Source: Patiriisocius_A hiemis
Lineage (GTDB): Bacteria > Bacteroidota > Bacteroidia > Flavobacteriales > Flavobacteriaceae
Direction of reading: 5' to 3'
DNA: 64,000 nt
Assembly: GCF_031846325.1 (NCBI RefSeq)
Contig: NZ_JAVRHZ010000002.1
Span: forward strand, 496,001-560,000
The notes under the pieces are model-generated. The model saw only the letters and a program-made list of their open reading frames with translations. It searched no databases and was not told the DNA's origin. The position numbers and the translations under genes are program-made. This document shows positions 7,953-16,279 of this stretch, piece after piece. Every line of letters starts with the position of its first letter. Positions within the stretch are counted from its first letter, which is position 1.

Positions 7953-9323
7953 TTAGTCACAAGTTTCAGAAAGTGAGTTAATCCATTCTTCTACAAGAGC
8001 GACATATTCTTCATGTATAATTGTTCTGCCTAATAGAGGCATTCTATATTGTTCTAAATCTGTATTTACTCTAAAGTACAGAACGGACTCATCTTTATTG
8101 CCAGGAACAACAATTTTTGTATTTGGTGGGATGTTAGTATCAGGGTCAACGCATACACCTAGATTGGTAACATCATTAGTTAAATCAAATTGAAAACGCA
8201 TTGGTCTATAATCACAGTAACGCTCATCTGCATGGCAATGTGCACAGTTAATATCTACATAGGATCGCATTCTCATTTCGAGTGATTGTGATACATCCTC
8301 CCAATCTACAACAGTATTTATATTTGAAGGAACAGCATCTTCTAAATATCCTACCTCAACCAATTTATCTAGTTGATTACTAACACCTTCAGAATACGAA
8401 TATACAGTATTTAAATTTTGTGGTTTAATGCCTATTGGGATTGAGCTTTCAGCAGCTTCATGGCACGTTAAGCATTGGCTTTCTGCAGGGATTCTATAAT
8501 TTACCGTTTTTAATTGTCCTTCTTGTAGCCATTCTACCTCTGTAAAAGAGCCACTAAGGTCAAAAAAGGCGTCTGTTTGAGGCTCGTTCCAGACGTATGT
8601 TGCAAAAACCCATCCTGTTTCTTTTCTAACCATTAAACGGGTTTCAATATTTCTTCTATTATTAGAGGGTTGTACATTATCATAATAAAAAGCTTTTATA
8701 ATAATTGCACCAACAGGTAACTCTAGTACGCTATGGTCACCATTGTAGGTTGCAATGGTATTATTAGGCATCCAAATGAAACGTTTCTTTAAAGCATAAT
8801 CTGAAAAAAGTGAGCTAATAGGTTTATATGGAATAATACCCGTATTAGGAATTTGCTCTGCAATATCCCCATCAAAAAAGTTATAATCTGAAAGTTTTGG
8901 GTAGGGCATTTCAGAAAGATTAAAAACAACTTCTGAAGAACTTAAAACAGTAACGGTAACTGTATTTGTTTCACAAACGGAGTTATCTGCAGTACAAACT
9001 GTGTACTCAAAAATATCTTCTCCAGTAAAGTTTGGTGTCGTCCTGTAAACTACAAGGTCGTCACTAGGATTATTAGGGGTGTTATTGGGGTCTGTAATTT
9101 CAACAGTTCCTTCTTGAGGCGCACTAGTAGTTAATACTCCTTCTAATGGAACATTAGTGTCATTTGAAAAAACATTAATTTCTATTGTATTATTTTGGAG
9201 TACTTGAACAAAGTCTGCCTCTGTTTCTATATCCAAGGAGGTATAGTCTGAGTCATCAGACTTACAACTTAAAACTATTACAGAGAATGAAAGAAGCCCA
9301 AAAAACAGATTCTTAAAATTCAC
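7953..9323 (-). CDS. Diheme cytochrome c lipoprotein, SO_2930-like, with N-terminal Ig-like domain
   Basis: 456 residues. The lipobox ends LSC (Cys about 20) followed by KSDDSD, which fits the Bacteroidota surface-lipoprotein export signal. An Ig-like domain (about residues 35-130) precedes a cytochrome part with two CxxCH heme sites, C284-H288 (CLTCH) and C360-H364 (CAHCH). The MPLLGRTIIHEEYVALVEEWI ending is typical of c-type heme proteins of this group. The start is GTG (9323): no ATG precedes the signal peptide. It should carry electrons at the cell surface or in the periplasm. It is in one operon with the FG-GAP protein. Confidence 0.85.
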   Translation of the reverse strand: MNFKNLFFGLLSFSVIVLSCKSDDSDYTSLDIETEADFVQVLQNNTIEINVFSNDTNVPLEGVLTTSAPQEGTVEITDPNNTPNNPSDDLVVYRTTPNFTGEDIFEYTVCTADNSVCETNTVTVTVLSSSEVVFNLSEMPYPKLSDYNFFDGDIAEQIPNTGIIPYKPISSLFSDYALKKRFIWMPNNTIATYNGDHSVLELPVGAIIIKAFYYDNVQPSNNRRNIETRLMVRKETGWVFATYVWNEPQTDAFFDLSGSFTEVEWLQEGQLKTVNYRIPAESQCLTCHEAAESSIPIGIKPQNLNTVYSYSEGVSNQLDKLVEVGYLEDAVPSNINTVVDWEDVSQSLEMRMRSYVDINCAHCHADERYCDYRPMRFQFDLTNDVTNLGVCVDPDTNIPPNTKIVVPGNKDESVLYFRVNTDLEQYRMPLLGRTIIHEEYVALVEEWINSLSETCD

Positions 9324-9452
9324 AACACCTTTTGTTTTTATTGTAAATATAGAGAAATCTGTTTTACATTGTATAGCAAGTACTTACAATTTAACAATAG
9401 ATGAGAAAATTATGAAGTAGTGATTGTTTAGATTGTGTATTGGGCTAATCTC

Positions 9453-9857
9453 TTATTTAGCAAATAACGGTTTATATGCCTCCCAATTTTTGTACATAAG
9501 ATACCCATTAAGAACTGCCACTAAAATAGCAGGGCCTATGTTAGGTAAGTTTACGAAAGCGTGAAATAAGACTATATTAATAGATATAGGAACTAGCATA
9601 ACTAATGCAAAAGGAACCCATTTTCTAAAAATAAGTAAAAGCCCAACTACTGCTTCAGTAAGCCCTACAAGGTTCATAATATATCCTTTTCCAGCTTCTG
9701 GATCATCTCCAGAGAAGCGCAAGGCGTTAAAAAGGTGCTCTGCTTCTGGGTAGCCAGTAAAATCAAAATCTGGCATAAACCAGAAAAACTTATTAAGTCC
9801 AAAAGCAAGTAGCATGATGCCTAACCCAATTTGAATTACAAGATTTACAATTTTCAT
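9453..9857 (-). CDS. DoxX-family membrane protein (second copy)
   Basis: 134 residues with four hydrophobic helices, related to the product of 5869-6243. It has a longer loop after helix 1 (about residues 28-58, FDFTGYPEAEHLFNALRFSG) and the shared KWVPFAL, LVPIS, FHAFVNL and YKNWEAYKPLF segments. The 129-base gap to the cytochrome gene downstream shows no clear terminator, so joint transcription is possible. It is probably an inner-membrane protein; its function is as uncertain as that of its paralogue. Confidence 0.85.
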   Translation of the reverse strand: MKIVNLVIQIGLGIMLLAFGLNKFFWFMPDFDFTGYPEAEHLFNALRFSGDDPEAGKGYIMNLVGLTEAVVGLLLIFRKWVPFALVMLVPISINIVLFHAFVNLPNIGPAILVAVLNGYLMYKNWEAYKPLFAK

Positions 9858-9924
9858 TTTATATGATTTTTGGTTGTTTCTTGCTTTTTAGACGCTGTAT
9901 AATATCCTTGCTTACAAAGTAGGC

Positions 9925-10914
9925 TTATACTAAATCGTTATCAATAAGATATTTTACAATTTGTACGGCATTAGTAGCTGCTCCTTTACGCAAGTTGTCA
10001 CTTACAATCCATAAGTTTAGTGTATTAGGTTGTGTCATGTCTCTGCGAATACGTCCCACAAACACATCATCTTTATCATTGGCATATACAGGCATTGGAT
10101 ATGTGTTTGTGTCTGGATTGTCTTGTACTGTAATACCAGGTGTTTCATGTAAGAGTTGGCGTACCTTATTAAGTTCAAAATCATTTCTAAACTCTACATT
10201 AACAGCTTCACTATGCCCACCTGCAGTTGGAATCCTAACTGCTGTAGCCGAAACAGAAAAAGTACGATCATCAAGTATTTTTTGTGGTTCCCGAGCTAAC
10301 TTAAGCTCTTCTTTGGTATAGCCGTTTTCTTCAAAAACATCACAATGAGGCAATGCATTTTTATGAATAGGATACGGGTATGCCATTTCACCTTTAACAC
10401 CAGCTATTTCATTTTCTAATTGCTGTACTGCTTTTAGACCTGTTCCTGAAACAGATTGATAAGTAGAGATAACAACGCGTTTCATCTCATATTCTTTATG
10501 AAGTGGTGCTAAAGCCAATACAAGTTGTATTGTAGAACAGTTTGGGTTAGCAATAATTTTGTCTGTTTTTGTAAGGAGGTGTGCATTTATTTCTGGGACA
10601 ATTAGTTTTTTACTTGGTTCCATCCTCCAGGCTGAGGAGTTATCTATTACAGTTGTGCCAACTTCTACAAACTTAGGAGCCCATTCTAGGGAAGTATCCC
10701 CTCCTGCTGAAAATATTGCAATATCTGGTTTTGCATTAATGGCATCTTGCATACCAACAATTTTGTAGGGAGTATTATTAAATATAACCTCTTTTCCAAT
10801 AGATTTTTGAGAAGCAACAGGGATTAAATCTGTTAAAGGAATATTTTGCTCTTTTAATACTTTTAAGACTACTGTACCTACCATACCAGTAGCTCCTACA
10901 ACTGTTATTTTCAT
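9925..10914 (-). CDS. asd: Aspartate-semialdehyde dehydrogenase
   Basis: 329 residues, full length. It reduces aspartyl phosphate to aspartate semialdehyde with NADPH, the branch step to diaminopimelate/lysine, threonine and methionine. The N-terminal VVGATGMVGTVVL binds NADP. The catalytic Cys is C126 in ANPNCSTIQL, and the substrate-binding RIPTAGGHSEAVNVEF segment with its His is present. It lies downstream of mscL on the minus strand, separated by a strong terminator, so it probably has its own promoter in 10915-11001. Confidence 0.97.
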   Translation of the reverse strand: MKITVVGATGMVGTVVLKVLKEQNIPLTDLIPVASQKSIGKEVIFNNTPYKIVGMQDAINAKPDIAIFSAGGDTSLEWAPKFVEVGTTVIDNSSAWRMEPSKKLIVPEINAHLLTKTDKIIANPNCSTIQLVLALAPLHKEYEMKRVVISTYQSVSGTGLKAVQQLENEIAGVKGEMAYPYPIHKNALPHCDVFEENGYTKEELKLAREPQKILDDRTFSVSATAVRIPTAGGHSEAVNVEFRNDFELNKVRQLLHETPGITVQDNPDTNTYPMPVYANDKDDVFVGRIRRDMTQPNTLNLWIVSDNLRKGAATNAVQIVKYLIDNDLV

Positions 10915-11001
10915 TTTTTAAACTCTTTTTTGAGCCAATTTTTTAAATTAAACTTTTTTCAAAAGTAGGACTTAGATGATAAACCTTTCATAATATTATG
11001 C

Positions 11002-11040
11002 AAAAAAAGAACCCTTTTTAGCCAAGCTAAAAAGGGTTTA
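11002..11040 (-). terminator. Terminator after mscL
   Basis: A perfect 13-base stem (11010-11022 with 11026-11038) with a 3-base loop. On the minus strand it is followed by a T-rich tract (11002-11008). It ends the mscL transcript about 40 bases after its stop. Confidence 0.85.
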
Positions 11041-11080
11041 ATTATTATAAAGTAATGTAGCGGTGATTCGCTAACGTTTA

Positions 11081-11488
11081 TTATTTTTTTAAAGCGTCTC
11101 TTATTTCTTTTAATAAATCCACTTCGCTTGGTCCTGGGTCTGGAGCAGGAGCTTCTTCTTTTGGCTTTTTTGTTTTGTTGTATGCTTTTACAATCATAAA
11201 CAATACAAATCCAACTATAATCAAGTTAATAATTGCATTTACCCATTTACCCCAAAGGATTGCGTTTTCTGGAGTAGTAACGGTTCCATCTGCTGCTACA
11301 ACTGCTTCAGATAAAACTACTTTTAACTCAGAAAAATCAACGCCTCCTGTAAAATGCCCAACAATTGGCATCATGATATCATTTGTAAATCCACTTACTA
11401 CAAGCCCCATTGCGCCTGCAAGTAATACTGCAACAGCCAAGTCTATGACGTTGCCAGTCATAATAAATTCTTTAAATTCTTTTAACAT
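11081..11488 (-). CDS. mscL: Large-conductance mechanosensitive channel MscL
   Basis: 135 residues, typical length. The N-terminal amphipathic helix (LKEFKEFIMTGNVIDLAVAVLLAGAMGLVV) contains the pore-lining TM1 with the conserved Asn-x-x-Asp-x-Ala pattern. TM2 lies at about residues 85-108 (INLIIVGFVLFMIVKAYN), followed by a charged C-terminal bundle helix (EVDLLKEIRDALKK). It opens under membrane tension to release solutes during hypo-osmotic shock. The gene stands between alr upstream and asd downstream, with its own terminator. Confidence 0.96.
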   Translation of the reverse strand: MLKEFKEFIMTGNVIDLAVAVLLAGAMGLVVSGFTNDIMMPIVGHFTGGVDFSELKVVLSEAVVAADGTVTTPENAILWGKWVNAIINLIIVGFVLFMIVKAYNKTKKPKEEAPAPDPGPSEVDLLKEIRDALKK

Positions 11489-11567
11489 TTTTGATGGGTT
11501 TAAGGTTAATAGGGTTCTAAAATAGAAAAAATGTGCCCTTTACCGAAAAAAATAAGCCTTAAAGTAT

Positions 11568-12680
11568 TTATTTTCGACAGATTACTCGTTTTACCCGTTG
11601 TGAAATAGCAGTAAGCAACTCATAAGGTATAGAGTTAATTGCAGCAGAAAGCTCTTCTGCAGTACTTCCCTTATCACCAAAAATTATAACTTCATCACCT
11701 TCGTTACAGTCAATTTTAGAAACATCCACCATAATCATATCCATGCAAACATTCCCAACAATAGGTGCTTTTTTACCATTGATTGTAACCCACCCTATAG
11801 TATTTCCATAAGCTCTATTTATACCATCTGTGTGTCCAATGGGTAATGTAGCTGTTTTCATATTTTGTGTAGCTGTCATTGCTCGATTGTAACCAATGGT
11901 ATCCCCTTCGTTAAGTATATGAATTTGAGAAATAATAGTTTTTAATGTAGCTACTGGCTGTAGGTTTTTGTTTTCTTTTGCATTATTACCAAAACCATAT
12001 AAACCTATTCCTGTACGTACCATTTCATACTGAGAGTTTGGATAATTTAGCACCCCTGAAGTATTAAGTGTGTGTCGTGTAAAAGAATACTGTAGACTCT
12101 CTTCCAGCTCTAAAGCAATACGATTAAACCGCTGTAATTGTTTCTCGGTAAATACTTTTTCATTAAGGTCTTCACTAGCTGCCAAATGCGAAAAAACAGA
12201 TTTTACTTTTACACTTTCAGTTTTTGCTAGTTTTTTAATAATCTCGTCAATATCAAATTCAGTAAAACCAAGTCTGTTTAACCCCGTGTTAAATTTTAAA
12301 TGAATGGGGTAGCTCTTTTGATTCTTACTTTCGGCAAATTCAATAAACTTAGTAAGCATATTAAAAGAGTAAATACTGGGCTCTAGGCATCTATTAACTA
12401 TTTTATTAAAGTTAATGGACTGTGGATGTAAAACTAAAATAGGGGTTTGTATACCACCATTGCGCAGTTCTTCACCTTCACTAGTATAGGCCACTCCAAA
12501 ATAAGCCACTCCAAGTTGTGCTAAAGAGTTTGCTACACTTACAGCATCACTTCCATAACCAAAAGCTTTTACAACCCCAAGTACATTAGTGCTATTATTT
12601 ATTCTTGAAGTGATATACCTGTAATTATGCTCAAGTGCATTTAGGTTTATCTCTAGAACAGTTTCTTTGGCTTTTGGCAT
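11568..12680 (-). CDS. alr: Alanine racemase
   Basis: 370 residues. PLP-dependent conversion of L- to D-alanine for peptidoglycan. The PLP lysine is K38 in VVKAFGYGSD (family form VVKAxAYGHG). The MVRTGIGLYGFG, IGYNRAM and VGNVCMDMIMVDVS segments bring the second-domain residues. Many Bacteroidota carry alr fused to murF; this copy is a stand-alone racemase. It starts 3 bases after the tdk stop, so the two are cotranscribed. Confidence 0.95.
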   Translation of the reverse strand: MPKAKETVLEINLNALEHNYRYITSRINNSTNVLGVVKAFGYGSDAVSVANSLAQLGVAYFGVAYTSEGEELRNGGIQTPILVLHPQSINFNKIVNRCLEPSIYSFNMLTKFIEFAESKNQKSYPIHLKFNTGLNRLGFTEFDIDEIIKKLAKTESVKVKSVFSHLAASEDLNEKVFTEKQLQRFNRIALELEESLQYSFTRHTLNTSGVLNYPNSQYEMVRTGIGLYGFGNNAKENKNLQPVATLKTIISQIHILNEGDTIGYNRAMTATQNMKTATLPIGHTDGINRAYGNTIGWVTINGKKAPIVGNVCMDMIMVDVSKIDCNEGDEVIIFGDKGSTAEELSAAINSIPYELLTAISQRVKRVICRK

Positions 12681-12683
12681 AAA

Positions 12684-13322
12684 CTAAGCTTGCTTTTTTG
12701 GAGGGATTTGCTCAGCATCTTTCACCTTTATTTTGCTTACCTTTTCTCGAAGCATTACTTTGTAATAGGCAGCTCTACTAAGGGGTTCATATTCTTCGGT
12801 TTCACCAAGCAAGACTAGGTCGTCGCTTTGAGCTTTTCGGTAGCTATAATTTGCTAAATTTCCTGTGCGAGTACACACGGCATGAACTTTAGTCACGTAC
12901 TCTGCTGTAGCCATTAATGCTGGCATAGGTCCAAAGGGGTTTCCTTTGTAATCCATGTCAAGTCCAGCTACAATTACTCTAACCCCTCTATTGGCAAGAT
13001 CATTACACACCTTCACAATTTCATCATCAAAAAACTGAGCTTCGTCAATACCCACAACATCACACCCATCTGCAAGCATTGGGATATTTGCTGCAGCAGG
13101 TACAGGTGTAGAGCGTATTTCGTTACTATCATGAGAAATCACCTTGTCTTCATCATAACGTACATCTACAGTAGGCTTAAAGATTTCTACCTTTTGTCTA
13201 GCAAATTGAGCGCGTTTAAGTCTGCGAATAAGTTCTTCTGTTTTTCCAGAAAACATAGAGCCACAGATGACCTCAATCCATCCAAACTGCTCTTTTTGAT
13301 TTACTGTATTTTCTAAAAACAT
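12684..13322 (-). CDS. tdk: Thymidine kinase
   Basis: 212 residues, type II (bacterial/human TK1-like). Walker A is GSMFSGKT at 21-28, followed by EELIRRLKRA. The VGIDEAQFFDD segment carries the catalytic acidic residue, and VTKVHAVCTRTGNLANYS holds the lasso that binds thymidine. It phosphorylates thymidine for dTTP salvage in the cytoplasm. It is the first gene of the tdk-alr minus-strand pair and is divergent from the unknown gene at 13425. Confidence 0.96.
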   Translation of the reverse strand: MFLENTVNQKEQFGWIEVICGSMFSGKTEELIRRLKRAQFARQKVEIFKPTVDVRYDEDKVISHDSNEIRSTPVPAAANIPMLADGCDVVGIDEAQFFDDEIVKVCNDLANRGVRVIVAGLDMDYKGNPFGPMPALMATAEYVTKVHAVCTRTGNLANYSYRKAQSDDLVLLGETEEYEPLSRAAYYKVMLREKVSKIKVKDAEQIPPKKQA

Positions 13323-13424
13323 AAAGAAGTATTAAACTAAAACCTATTTCCTTGACGTTTTAAGTAAGGATGCGTAAATTTAACAAAACAAAATAGAGTA
13401 CCTAGCGTATAATTTATAAAAGTT

Positions 13425-14222
13425 ATGAAGAAGAAACTGAGAGAAGATATCACTCAAACTGCCCAGAAAATAATTGAACTTGACACCAATTTTGACACTA
13501 AAAAAGTAAAAAATGCTGTCGCTATTTTGTTTGAAAAACTTAGTGTGCTAGCATATTTAGAATCACAAATTGAAGACTCTCCAGAGCAATTATCCCAACA
13601 AGCTTCTTTAGACTCTAAGAGTTTTAGAGAAGAAAATTGGTTTAAAGAGCCAGAACCTGTGCCGCAACCTGAGCATAAAGAAGACCTCATAGAGCCATTA
13701 ATGGAAAAAATAAAGGACATTGTAGCCCAAATGCCAGAAGAATCACGCCGTGTGGATGAGCTATTGGAAGAGGTTTTGCCCAAGAAAAAATACGTTAAAA
13801 ATGACCTTGAAGAGTTTGCTTCAAACTATCAACAAACACCAACATTCACTCGCAAAACCGAAGAACCCAAAAGGTACACACTAAAAGAGAAAGAGCCTAC
13901 AAAAGGAGGAGAAGTGCCAAAACCCTCAAGCTCTCTCATTGAAGAAAAAAAGGAAATGGGCGGTAAACCAAAGTCTATTAATGACGCTGTAAACAATGGA
14001 CTTTCTATTGGGCTTAATGATAGATTAGCGTTTATTAAACACCTTTTTGATGGTAAAAACGAAGATTATAATAGAGTGCTTTCTCAAGTTAGCACTATGT
14101 CAAATTATGAGGAGGCTGCAACATTTATAAAGGGGAAAGTAAAACCAGATTACAACTATTGGTTAGATAAAGAGGAATTTGCCAATAGGTTTATGGCAAT
14201 TATTGAGAAGAGCTTTAATTAA
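13425..14222 (+). CDS. Conserved-looking hypothetical protein, disordered middle
   Basis: 265 residues, not recognised. Residues 1-55 form a helical domain (ITQTAQKIIELDTNFDTKKV, then ILFEKLSVLAYLESQI). Residues 60-175 are rich in Glu, Lys and Pro and look disordered. Residues about 180-265 form a second helical domain (INDAVNNGLSIGLNDRLAFI, ending in KEEFANRFMAIIEKSFN). There is no signal peptide or membrane segment, so it is probably cytoplasmic. The two-domain-with-linker layout suggests a scaffold or adaptor, but nothing in it fixes a function. Divergent from tdk; rsmI follows after 80 bases. Confidence 0.7.
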   Translation: MKKKLREDITQTAQKIIELDTNFDTKKVKNAVAILFEKLSVLAYLESQIEDSPEQLSQQASLDSKSFREENWFKEPEPVPQPEHKEDLIEPLMEKIKDIVAQMPEESRRVDELLEEVLPKKKYVKNDLEEFASNYQQTPTFTRKTEEPKRYTLKEKEPTKGGEVPKPSSSLIEEKKEMGGKPKSINDAVNNGLSIGLNDRLAFIKHLFDGKNEDYNRVLSQVSTMSNYEEAATFIKGKVKPDYNYWLDKEEFANRFMAIIEKSFN

Positions 14223-14302
14223 GGTTCAATAATTAAAGTAATTCTAATCTTGATATCAACCTTTTGAAATACGTATTAAAATAGGTTGCAATAAAAATAA
14301 CC

Positions 14303-14974
14303 ATGAGCAAACTCTACTTAGTACCAACACCTATAGGGAACCTTAAAGACATCACGCTTCGTGCTATTGAAGTGTTAGAAGCAGTAGATTTAATACTTGC
14401 TGAAGATACTAGAACTAGCGGGAAGCTGCTCAAGCATTTTAATATTACCACTCAAATGCATAGCCACCATATGCATAACGAGCACAAAACTACCGAGACC
14501 ATTGTAAACCGTATTAAAAATGGAGAAACCATTGCTTTGATTAGTGATGCTGGAACTCCTGCCATTAGCGACCCAGGGTTTTTACTTACACGTGCTTGTC
14601 TTGCTGAAGGGATTGAAGTAGATTGTTTACCGGGCGCTACAGCTTTTGTACCTGCCTTGGTAAATAGTGGATTGCCAAATGACAAGTTTGTTTTTGAAGG
14701 CTTTTTGCCTGTTAAAAAAGGAAGACAAACCCGCCTACAACTCCTTGCAGAAGAAACCCGCACACTTGTTTTTTATGAATCTCCTCACAAACTACTAAAG
14801 ACCCTTAGGCAGTTTGTGGAATACTTTGGAGGCGAGAGAAAAATTTCAGTTTCTAGAGAATTAACCAAACTCCATGAAGAAACCATTAGAGGAAGCTTAA
14901 CAGATGTATTAGAACATTTTACTAATAAAGCTCCAAAGGGAGAATTGGTTGTTGTTGTAGAGGGAAAAAAGTAA
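14303..14974 (+). CDS. rsmI: 16S rRNA (cytidine1402-2'-O)-methyltransferase RsmI
   Basis: 223 residues. It uses SAM to methylate the ribose of C1402 in the decoding centre. The N-terminal LYLVPTPIGNLKDITLRA, LILAEDTRTSGKLL and ALISDAGTPAISDPG segments are the family signatures of the tetrapyrrole-methylase-like fold. It is shorter than the E. coli enzyme at the C-terminus, which is usual in this phylum. The stop overlaps the next start (TAATG at 14972-14976). Confidence 0.95.
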   Translation: MSKLYLVPTPIGNLKDITLRAIEVLEAVDLILAEDTRTSGKLLKHFNITTQMHSHHMHNEHKTTETIVNRIKNGETIALISDAGTPAISDPGFLLTRACLAEGIEVDCLPGATAFVPALVNSGLPNDKFVFEGFLPVKKGRQTRLQLLAEETRTLVFYESPHKLLKTLRQFVEYFGGERKISVSRELTKLHEETIRGSLTDVLEHFTNKAPKGELVVVVEGKK

Positions 14975-15546
14975 TGCAACACCTTCTTTCAGAAATAAAA
15001 AACTGCACGATTTGCAAAGAGCACTTACCATTAGGGCCTCGTCCTGTAGTAACAGCGCATAAAAGTTCTAAAATTGTGATAGTTGGGCAAGCGCCTGGTA
15101 CAAAAGTGCACGCATCTGGGATTCCGTGGGATGACCAAAGCGGTAAAAAATTACGACAATGGCTCAATGTTACCGATGAGCAGTTTTATACAACTGAGAA
15201 TTTTGCCATAGTGCCTATGGGCTTCTGCTATCCTGGAAAAGCAAAAACAGGAGATTTACCTCCAAGGCCGGAATGTGCCCCACAATGGCACACTAAACTG
15301 CTCGACAAAATGCCCAATGTGCAATTAACTATTCTAATAGGAAGCTACGCTCAAAAGTATTATTTAGCAGAAAAAGCCAAACGAACTTTAACTGATACCG
15401 TAAGCGAATATAAACAGTACTTGCCAAGATACTTTCCTATTCCGCATCCCTCACCTACCAATCGTTTTTGGCGTGCAAAAAACCCATGGTTTGAAAAAGA
15501 AATAGTACCCGTACTTCAACAAAAAGTAAAAGAGGTTTTAAAATAG
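14974..15546 (+). CDS. Uracil-DNA glycosylase family protein
   Basis: 190 residues. The GQAPGTKVHASGIPWDD segment matches motif A of the broad uracil-DNA glycosylase superfamily, and the late IPHPSPTNRFW matches the motif that contacts the minor groove. Four Cys lie at CTIC, FCYPG and PECAP; whether they ligate an iron-sulfur cluster as in family 4 enzymes is not certain from spacing. It should remove uracil or another damaged base from DNA. Translationally coupled to rsmI by a one-base overlap. Confidence 0.82.
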   Translation: MQHLLSEIKNCTICKEHLPLGPRPVVTAHKSSKIVIVGQAPGTKVHASGIPWDDQSGKKLRQWLNVTDEQFYTTENFAIVPMGFCYPGKAKTGDLPPRPECAPQWHTKLLDKMPNVQLTILIGSYAQKYYLAEKAKRTLTDTVSEYKQYLPRYFPIPHPSPTNRFWRAKNPWFEKEIVPVLQQKVKEVLK

Positions 15547-16149
15547 TTAATATTGAGAACCGTTGTGTTTTCCTTCTTCCCAACCATGTTTTCCTAAGTA
15601 TTGTTCACCACTTTCAACAGCACCATCCTCAATGGAAGTTCCCATTGAGTCATTCCAACGGTTTAGGTAACCAAATAAAGAGATAACACCTAGCATCTCA
15701 ACTATTTCGCCTTCGTTCCAATATATGTATAAACGTTCTTTTATTTCGGCATCCACACCATTAGGTACTTGAGAGGCTTGTAGCGAGAAATCCAATGCTG
15801 CGCGTTCTGCTTCAGAAAAAGCAGGATGGGTACGGTATTCCCAAATATTATCAAGTTGTTCTTGCTCTGCGCCATAACGTTCTGCAGCTCTTATAGCATG
15901 TGCTTGGCAGTATCTACAACCAGTAGCATTACTACTTACCCAAGCAATCATTCGTTTAAGGGCAGAGGTTACTCGACCTTCATTTGCCATAACGGCTTTG
16001 TTAAGATTAATAAAAGCACGACTTATCGCAGGTCTGCGCTGCATGGTTAGTACACTATTGGGACAAAACCCAAGGGTTTCATTAAAAAAGTCTGCTAACT
16101 CTTTGGTTGTTTCATCATGATCTGGTGAAAGTGGAGTAACTAATGGCAT
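15547..16149 (-). CDS. AhpD-like carboxymuconolactone decarboxylase-family protein
   Basis: 200 residues, all-helical. The CRYCQAHAIRAAERYG motif (CxxC followed by His three residues later) is the redox site of AhpD-like peroxidase-related enzymes. A second half (YIYWNEGEIVEMLGVISLFGYLNRWND) completes the fold. These proteins act as peroxide-reducing or disulfide-exchange partners; the reductant here is unknown. Its stop abuts that of the glycosylase gene (convergent). The promoter should lie in the 130-base divergent gap shared with recJ, where a TACCTTCG box is visible. Confidence 0.85.
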   Translation of the reverse strand: MPLVTPLSPDHDETTKELADFFNETLGFCPNSVLTMQRRPAISRAFINLNKAVMANEGRVTSALKRMIAWVSSNATGCRYCQAHAIRAAERYGAEQEQLDNIWEYRTHPAFSEAERAALDFSLQASQVPNGVDAEIKERLYIYWNEGEIVEMLGVISLFGYLNRWNDSMGTSIEDGAVESGEQYLGKHGWEEGKHNGSQY

Positions 16150-16279
16150 ATCTACTTGTTATTTTTTCTCGAAGGTACAAATATGCTCTTAGATTTAGAA
16201 AACGAATTTCTCTCTTATTTTTTAGTTTCTCATTCATATCGTACATTTATAAACTCCCCGTAAACTTTGTTATATACCT

